DNA of 20,617 bases from positions 238,128-258,744 of the forward strand of contig BLXT01004211.1 in the NCBI GenBank assembly GCA_019648995.1, read 5' to 3'. This DNA is from Plakobranchus ocellatus. Taxonomy: Eukaryota > Mollusca > Gastropoda > Plakobranchidae. Shown piece by piece: positions 9,465 through 18,400 of this stretch. The notes under the pieces are model-generated. The model worked only from the letters and a program-made list of their open reading frames with translations, was not told the DNA's origin and did no database searches. How positions within the stretch are numbered: the stretch's first letter is position 1; every line of letters starts with the position of its first letter. Position numbers and translations under genes: made by a program.

Positions 9465-12400
9465 CTGGCACGAGTAAACAGAACAGTATCAGATCAATAA
9501 ATCACCACAGTTTGAGCATAACAGGTCAACCATGACTTTCAACCTTTACCATCGGACCTACGCTTCCTACTTAATATCCCTGCTTTTTGTTTTTCTTTAT
9601 GAATTGTAAAATGGAGTATCAAATATTTACCAATTGTTGTATTATTTCAATATGTATAATTGACAGGAACATAAAACCAGCAAGTTCAAAGGGAAAAATA
9701 ATTTTTTTTCAGTCAACATTTCTAACTTTTTAAAACAAAAGAAATAAAAAAACTGCAAGTTTATGAGTCTGTCTTATAAGTCACAGATATAAAAAAAAAA
9801 GGGGAAAAAAAATCTCATGAAGTTTGACACAAATTGGCAATAATTACTAACATTTTGTTTTGATGACTGCAAATCAAATGCTATAATGATATTATTAGGA
9901 TTTTTTTATCATGCAAATAAGCTCTTTTAAATCCAAACAAAAACAAATTAAGCTCATTAGAAAAGTTAAAAGTCAGATTCACAACTAATTCTATAATGTT
10001 TTCTTCTAAAAGATGGACATACTTGCATTGCAGTATCTTGATTACAGTTTTGGAGGAAAGGAGATACAACTGACAAACAAAAATATTGAATATAAGTTCA
10101 CTNNNNTGAATTAGACATCACACAATTGACATTCACGCTAAGGTAACACGGAACAAAAATAGCCAAATATAGACAAGCCAACCAGCGCAGATGATTGTAT
10201 GTGTATACTAAGGATTTGTGTGTACTTCTTCTGTGCAAAAAAAAAACAAAACAAAAAGCTCCCCATGTATGACTATATTTTTTATTTTGCAGGGTTTAAA
10301 TCTAGTTCAGATGAAATTTCATTATCAACCTTTTCCCCCAGTTTTTACATGATTGTTTTTAAGCAAAGCATCTCATTTTGCAGTAATATTGAACATTTTA
10401 ATAGTATATACAAATAAAACTTACTTGAGAGGAGATGCAATCTCTAGAGGAGGCTCACTGCTATTGTGATCTTCAGATGAATCTGCCTCATCACTTCTGT
10501 CATTTGTTAAAAACATCTGGATGTTGTTCTGAAAAGGATTTAAAAAAAAGGTGCATGAAGGTACATTTCAACATAACATATGTAAAGTTTGCTCGGCTAC
10601 CATGTGTGAAAATGCAAATTCATTAAAATTTTACCTATTCCCCTCACGTTATATGACTTTTTAGTATGAGTTGTTTTGCTTTTTTTGCTGAGAGATGAAG
10701 GAACTACTGAAAAATGAAAGAACCGCTTAGATATGAAGGAAATCGGATGCAGATCAGCCAATTATTCATAATTTTCAGTTAAGGGGAGGGGTGCCAGATC
10801 AAGCCAATTTTGCTAAATGTGCCCCTATACACCCCATTTTGCTATGATATGTTCCTATCAAGTGTTTATGAAAAAAAATGGTTTTAAACTGTGACATAAT
10901 AAAACGGTTACTATGGCAACGGCCGCCATATTGGTTTTTTGTTTACATTTTTAAAAACACTACTCCTCCCTAAAAAATTATTGTAACTTCATGAAACTTA
11001 GTAGAGACATAGTTAATAGCATGCTTAATAAAGTTACAACGCAAAAATAGGTATAAATAAAAGAAAAAAAATATTTTGCCTTACGCAAAGTTGTAGTTAT
11101 GAGTTTTCGCATAAAAAAAACAAAAATATCAAACATAAAAATTGAAAAAAAAAAACCATGGACAAAATTGGAAAAAATGCGTTGTAACATCAAAGTGCAA
11201 CTATCAGAGGTAATGCATGCCAAATTTGAGGTTGGTGAGATGATAAAAATTAAAATCAAAAGTTTTAGCATTTTGAAGTGTTCAGATTGTGCCAAAATCC
11301 AAATTTTGAGGAAACAGGCGTCAAAGTTTTACATTAATTGGAACACGACTAAGCTGGCTAAAACTGCCCTGCCGAGTATGTCACTCCCTCAAACTCTTTT
11401 AATTCTAACCCCATCCGTGTCTTACCTGCTTTTCTGTTCAGCAGGCATAGCTGGGTGGCTTTTTTCTTAGTATGTGAGCCTCTTTTCTTGCGATTAGGTT
11501 CTGAATCTGGACTAATTCCATAACTGGTCTACCTGTTGTATTAGGTGATACTGACCCAGTACTTACTAGATCTGGAATATCCACTATTTTCAGTGCAGAT
11601 CTAGATCTAGACTTAGATGTAGTGTTACCCTGGCTTGACACAACAGGTGTAGATCTAGATTTATGTGAGTGGTTTGCAAACGCTGTTGATAGCATTAGGT
11701 CAGAGATAGAATTAGATCTAGATCTAGTTTCAGTCTGAGCTGCAACCTTTTTTTCCATTGTACGGTTCTTTCGTGCATTTGCACACTGCTTGTGTCTTTT
11801 GTTGACCCTAGGAATCTTTTGAATCAGGAGATAGTAAATGAGAAGGAAGAAACAGTTGGAATTTTGTGAGAATTAGCACTCAGTTGACAGTTTTCAAACT
11901 TCGTGTAAACAAAAAAGGAAAGCCGAAAGTAGGGATAAAGTCGGTGGTAACTAGGAACTCTCCCTACACTGCCTGAGGAAATGAAAACGAGGCCGTCTTT
12001 TTATGTAGTAAACCTCACTCCTTTGTTGGTATATTCGTCAATCGTAGGGGAAAATCGGACGAAATATCCCCATCGAAATAGCGATACCGACAAAATGGCA
12101 AATATTTTATCCATAGGATTCGGTTCGAAATGAAGAGTTCGGATTGTAACGAGCAATCCGATACCAAACACTTTATCAAAGTAGATCTGTACGGGGTTGT
12201 ACGAGCCCTGTCGTCAAGGGCTTTTTTACGATTGGTTTACGAATTTTACCAATTTTGGTTTAACAAGGATCGGAATTTGTCTTCAAAATACATTTTAGAG
12301 GTAAATTTTCAATATTTGATGGTTGTTTTTGGTAAACCGATTGTTGGGCTAGTTGAAAATAGTAATACTTGAAAATCCCTATCCGACTCAATTTCCAAGT

Positions 12401-15400
12401 TAACTCTATGTAGTCGATCTGGCGCTCCTCCCCTTAATACTTTTTGGCCTTCATTTCAGTATTTCAAAAAAACCGAAAACATTTGATCACTACTTGGGAA
12501 CAACAACCACAGTTAAATACCTATGAGAAAGCAGACAATTTTAACCTTTGTATTTTATTCAGCTAATCACATCAACATAATTATCTTTGCACTGGTAACT
12601 TTGTCCTGGCTGTTTTCTTGTTTAAGTAGTAATATCTTAAAGGTTGATCCCAGATGTTGTGAACTAAAACCTCAGGGGCATAATGCAGGATAATATAATA
12701 TTTCATTTTGTCTGTTTATCCCCGCATACTCTGACTAAAAACCAGACCTGTATTTTTATTTCAAAATGCAAGATCTCAATATTTTTCATTTGTTGTGTTT
12801 CTGTAATTTCAGTAGTGAATTACTGATATCAGTATTATTTGCAGACCTGCTCATGCAGTGACAGGAAAATGTTTTCCTATCGACTGTGAAGAAATGTTGG
12901 AATGAGAAGAGAGAAGATTGTGGACAAAGTTTAAATTGGTTAAGCTCAGTAATTGTGTGCTTGTACTTAAAAATGTTTTTTTCTATAGGAAATACAGTTT
13001 CTGAACTCACAACACATATTTTTAGGCATGGCTGCTTGCATTCATATCAAGACTTAAAAAATTTATAGTTACTTATTTTGAGGCAAAACTCGCTCAAACA
13101 ATTAAGGAAAGATTTATTTTTTATTACATAAAGGCAGCTTACTAGAGGCATTGACCTTACATATTAAAATCTTAATAATCTAGGTCAGATGAGTAAATGT
13201 ATTTAAAGCAGAAAAACAAGCAAACCAAAGAGTACAAACCATGAGCTGGGTATAATACTGTTTAGGATCCATGGCATCCTCTGCTACAGTTGAATAGGAG
13301 TCATCCTGTAGAGAAAAAAAACATACAATGTCCCTAAATAACAAAGCTGTTCTTGTTTATTCTAATATGTTTTATTTATTGAGATTGTTTTAAAATTTTA
13401 AAATATCAGTTGTGCCCATTATCGCACAAAAACTTTCCCCGAAAATTCTCTATTGACAAAACTCTTTCATTTTATTTATTTCCTTTTTTTTTAGATCCAC
13501 ATATTTTTTTTGTTGGGTCTCTTAATCTAAAGTAATCAAGTATTCTCCAGCAAATAGGATCAGCTTGTTGTTTAGAGCATTGCATCTAAAATTTCTGCAA
13601 TTCCCTAAACTTTTTCGTGCTATGCAACAAAGGTTTTGTGAGAGCAAACCCAAGAAAACTGATAAGCCTGGAGATGACGCAATAAGACTTTTACTGAAAG
13701 GTGTAATCAAAGCCTTTAATTTGCTTCAAAAAGTTTTGAACTTCATTTCTGCGTTTCACAAACCAAGATCAAAACTAATTAACAACAACTGCACAATATT
13801 CATACCAATTAAACATTACCAAACCAATATCAATAAACTGATTTTCATTATTTTTTAACCAATTTTTGCACTAAAGCACAGGCAGTTGAATTTTGTTTTT
13901 CTCTTTAGTGAATAAAGAAAGCAAGGAGCATGTGTACAAAAGTATTACTAGCTCTTTATTTTATGAACACTTGTGCAACATTTATGATTAAAACCTGCAA
14001 ATTAAATAGGTCATCTGAAAACTTATATGGAATGAGACAATTAGCTCATAGTTCAAACCAACTAACAGGAAAATCTATGTCCCTCCCAAACAATACCTGA
14101 TCTTGTCCATAGCATTCGCTGACACTGGGTGGGCTGTAACTTCGGTCCAGATTCAAGCTGTGGTAAGTAAGACAAAGTAAAAACAAACTACAGAATGTTG
14201 TCAAATTGAGCATAATTTAAAAACAATTTTTAACAGCATGACTAATCCTGGGAAATAATTTCATCAATAAGCCTCTGCTTTGCTATAATGAAAAAGAAAT
14301 CTTCAAAGAATCTATAATTTGATTGGTGAGGCATATATGGCTTTGTAAAGGAAAGGATAGCTGCTTTGTGAGTTGCTTACACAGTGGCCACAATAGAGGC
14401 ACAGCTATGGGGAAAGATGCTTGCTGAGTATACGAGCAGAATTTCTAGCCTTAAACAATATTTTTTATTCCAATTCAAAGAATCCTACAAAGTAAGCTTT
14501 TATCTTTAAAGATCTCATAATCACTCTTTTAAAGTAAATGAACTTAGAGTCTGTTCAGAGTATTTGAAAATCACAAATGGATTCTTTTAGTCCATTCCTA
14601 GCAGATTGCTTAAACAATGATGGGTCTTTAATAGTTTTACTGTAGTCTTGTACTGAAGAGTTCCAGTTCTTTCAGTCATGGTACAACGAACAGGTCAATA
14701 AAACACAAAATGTGCTCAGAGGATCAGAGGATCCCTACAGCTTTGAAGAACATTCCTTGGCCTTGCTCAGAGGATCCCTACAGTCTAAAACATTCCTTAG
14801 CCTTGCCAACAGAATCCCTATAGCCTAAAACATTCTTAGCCTTGCCAACAGGATCCCTAGTCTAAAACATTCCTTAGCCTTGCCCACAGGATCCCTATAG
14901 TCTAAAACATTCCTTAGCCTTGCCCACAGGATCCCTACAGTCTAAAACAACCCTTAGCCTTGCCCACAGGATCCCTACAGTCTAAAACAACCCTTAGCCT
15001 TGCCCACAGGATCCCTAGTCTAAAACATTCCTTAGCCTTGCCCACAAGATCCCTATAGCCTAAAATATCCCTTAGCCTTGCCAGAGGATCCCTACAGCCT
15101 AGAATATTTCTAAAGCCTTGTCCAGAAGATCCTGATAGCCTAGCAGAACATTTCCACAGTCTAAAGTGGAATGAATAAAAAAGTATGGTAATACTTTTTT
15201 TGTAACAAGAAATAGTATGATAACATTTTGCCTTTGCCAAATATGTTCTCCTCACCCATCATTCATAGAAGACACATACTCTGGCATGTCCACCACTAAC
15301 TGTGAAGCCACTGTATTCATGGTCTGATCCTGTATGGGCAGTGCTGCTATGGCTGTCACAAGATCTCCCTGGTTGATCACCTCATCATCATCATCATCAA

Positions 15401-18400
15401 TGTCCCTGCCCACCATTTTACAAGGCTTAGAAGTTCTATGATCACCTGGTCTGCTCACTGGAGTTGCTACTGGCGATTCATACGCGGTGCTAGATATTGG
15501 GGGGCGGCTATGGTGTTGCAGTTCTGAGGGGGTATTTCCACTAGCAGATACAGCTGTGTTGCAGAAACAAAACCAATGATTTAAGATTATTACCATTAAA
15601 TGTTTTGATTTTGGCATAATTTGGTTTCCACCATTTACTGAATTACACTAACTTAAATTTGAAAAAAAAATCAAGGGTACATACAGCCTGTCCGGATAAA
15701 GTACTTACCTGCAAAACAATTTTTAAGTGAAATTTACATTACTACCAATCCACAACTTTCATTTGAAACCTGTGCAGTTTACGAGGACCACAGATAATGC
15801 CTAAACAAGGAAAGATTTTAATATGATAAAAGAAAAGATTTCTATTTATTTACATCTAAAATGCAGTCTTGTTGCCATGTTAAGAGTAAGGGGCCTTAAT
15901 TCTCAATACACTTCAACATGATGCAAAAGAAACATTCAGATGTAACTAGTCTTTTAGTAGGATATAAAAGAAGAAAAGATGAACCATTGACCAATTCATA
16001 CCTTCCACTGCCTTGTGGTTGTCTGACCAATCTGGCTGTACAGGGGACAGGAACAGGTTCTGATGTGAGCCCCCTTTCACTGGGCTAGTCTGGACAGACC
16101 TGCTGTCCATCATGTGTTGACCACCCATCTGGTCATCCTCAAGCACTGTGGTGTTCACCCCAACAGAACATGTTGCTGACCTGTCATGGCTTTGTGTCAG
16201 GCTGCGAGGAGACTGATTTCTGCAGCACTGAGTGGAGGATTCCAGCCGCTGAGACTGGATTTTTGAGGTGGTTGGTTGGCTCTGGGCAGTTGAGGCAGTC
16301 GACTGCTGGGACTGGTTGTGGAGGAGCATCTGTATCTGCTGCTGCAGAAGCTGCAGCTGCTGGTTCTGTTGCTCTAACAAGGCTCGCACAGCAGGGGGAA
16401 CCTCGTCCCACCTCACTTTATCGAGGGTGCTGTCAGATCGTGTTTCTATGGCACTGGCTGGGACGGGGAGAGAGGGATGCACTTTAGGAGACTGAGAAGC
16501 TGATGAAGAGGCAGGCTGCTGAGACTGAGTGGTGCTAGGCACCAGCTGCTGTGAGGCGAAGGCATTCATTCTGTCTGGGGTCACACTGAGGCCACTGTCA
16601 TCATCATCACTAGACTGGCATGTGCCATTAGAGTTGCTGCTGTTCTGTGATGATCCATTTCCCTGGGTGCTATTAAACCCCAACGACTGGGAAGATGAAA
16701 TGCCTGTATGCCTTCTAGATGCTTGGTTGGTGATTGAAGTCGATAAGGATGACTGGGACGAGGAAGAGGAGGACTCCTCTACCACAGTTGCAAGATGAGG
16801 AGTACTTTTTGCACTGGGAACGGGATTAACAGCTTGAGCTTGATGCAGCCAATCTTGTGAGGGCTTTAGATTAGCTGGACCTGATACCGGGGTATACTGA
16901 GCATAAGATGGAGCGGGTGTAAACACCATATTTGAACTGGAGAAAGCCAGGTTTCCCTGCTGAGGTAGACTTTGGCCTTGAAGTGCAGACAACTTTGAGA
17001 TAGGACATACCTGACTGGGATGTAAAGGTGATGAGTCGGGAGATTGGGCCGTTCTATTGAGAGTTTGAGAATGATAACCTGATGTAGAGGAGGAAAGGAG
17101 GGTATGCCCTCCAAAATTAGCTGGGGAGACAAATTCAGATGAGGTATGGGCAGTAACTGAGCTGGCTGCCCTTGATGCTGATGATGGACATGGACTGGGA
17201 GTCTGAGACCAGTTTGAGCTGTTGGCTTGCCCAGCCTGCATGCCCAACGAGACATTCACTCTTGAGCCTTGCGATAAAGTCTGCATGTTCCTTGACAAAG
17301 CATTTGCGTTATTGTGATTATATCCAGTAAGATGAGAACTAGGAACAGCGTTGCCGCTGGGTAACGAAATTAGTCCTACATTCTGGACAGAGCTGGGGCC
17401 GGAGACACCACCAGTTGACCTCCCAAGTCCCTGTTGTTGCGATATGTAACTATTCTTCAGCAAATTGTTGGAACTGATACAAGAATCTGACTGCTGACGA
17501 GAGTTTTGTGCTGACAGATGGTGAAGCTGCTGCTGAGGAGGAAATAACTCTGGGGGCTCCGTCCACAGTATTGAAACATCAGGAACCATTGGCCGAATTG
17601 AGGGCACCTGGGAGATCAAACAATGAAATATAATTACTTTTAAATAGCCTATTGTTGATATTTCCTATGCACATGTTTGGATTACTCTTATGTGAAAACT
17701 GATCTGAATGATTGACTTGGGTGTCTATTCATTCATTTATAAAATTTATGTTGGGAATAAGCCATTTGTTACTGCAAAGCTTAGAAACACACCACAAAGA
17801 CTAAAAAAATGCATTCCTGTTGCTCAGATTTATTAGGTCATTATGCAACATAATAGGTGCTTAATTCAATGGTGCAATAAGTGCGCTTATTTTCACTGTC
17901 TCAATTTTATTTCTGAACTTCAAATATATCATGATTTCGAATAGTTGAGCCTAACACAAATTTAAGCAGTCTTTACAGAAACTTAGCTACAGGATTTTAA
18001 TGAAAATCATAAGATTTCACATGTGAATACTAAAAGAGGTGGAAAAATAGGATCTTCAAAAAGAGGATCTGTTGTGTTTTCACAAAATGAAATGCGCAAG
18101 AAAAATGTGTAGTCTACTACAAAAATCAAATAATGTCAACTCTAAAAGAGTGACTATGCAAAAAAACTATGTAATTTTATATGTTATGCTATAAGTCCAT
18201 ATCAAAAGTGAATAACATCTATTTTTAGCCCACCACAAAAAATGGGGAGATCAGGATTAATGGCCAATTTCATTGACCTTTGACAGTTTTCTTGGGTATC
18301 CTGCCACAAAATATCTCAACTTATGGTGGATCTAAAGCAATACAAAAATGCTGGTGGATGGTGATACAGACAGGGCAAAAGTCCACACACACACATTTCA

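Larger units (their letters stand above)
10783..12433. mobile_element. TTAA-type DNA transposon (Kolobok- or piggyBac-like), degenerate or non-autonomous
   Basis: The 1651-bp segment is bounded by inverted repeats, GGGGAGGGGTGCCAGATC at the left and its near complement at the right (16 of 18 match). TTAA flanks it directly on both sides (10779-10782, 12434-12437). TTAA duplication is typical of the piggyBac and Kolobok superfamilies; the GGGG terminus fits classical piggyBac (CCCT) poorly, so Kolobok is as likely. There is no transposase catalytic domain. A minus-strand frame at 11438-11815 has a basic start and SR dipeptides. It sits in the STIL intron between exons g and h and accounts for more than half of it. 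Confidence 0.72.

Noticed and set aside
11099..11470. + strand Lys-rich frame of 123 codons in the transposon
   Set aside because: Composition follows poly-A runs; there is no domain, and it overlaps the minus-strand frame with better coding character.
12130..12372. + strand frame of 80 codons at the right end of the transposon
   Set aside because: No recognised motif; it overlaps the CpG-dense putative regulatory end of the element.
13565..13858. 97-codon + strand frame inside a STIL intron
   Set aside because: No recognisable family, and no splice or promoter support.
14935..15255. Minus-strand frame of 106 codons downstream of STIL exon e
   Set aside because: It is made by the 40-bp minisatellite, and exon e has a good GT donor and joins in phase to exon f.
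16170..16798. Several + strand and alternate-frame ORFs over the STIL central exon
   Set aside because: These are shadows of the Ser/Gln-rich coding frame; the minus-strand frame carries the conserved coiled coil.
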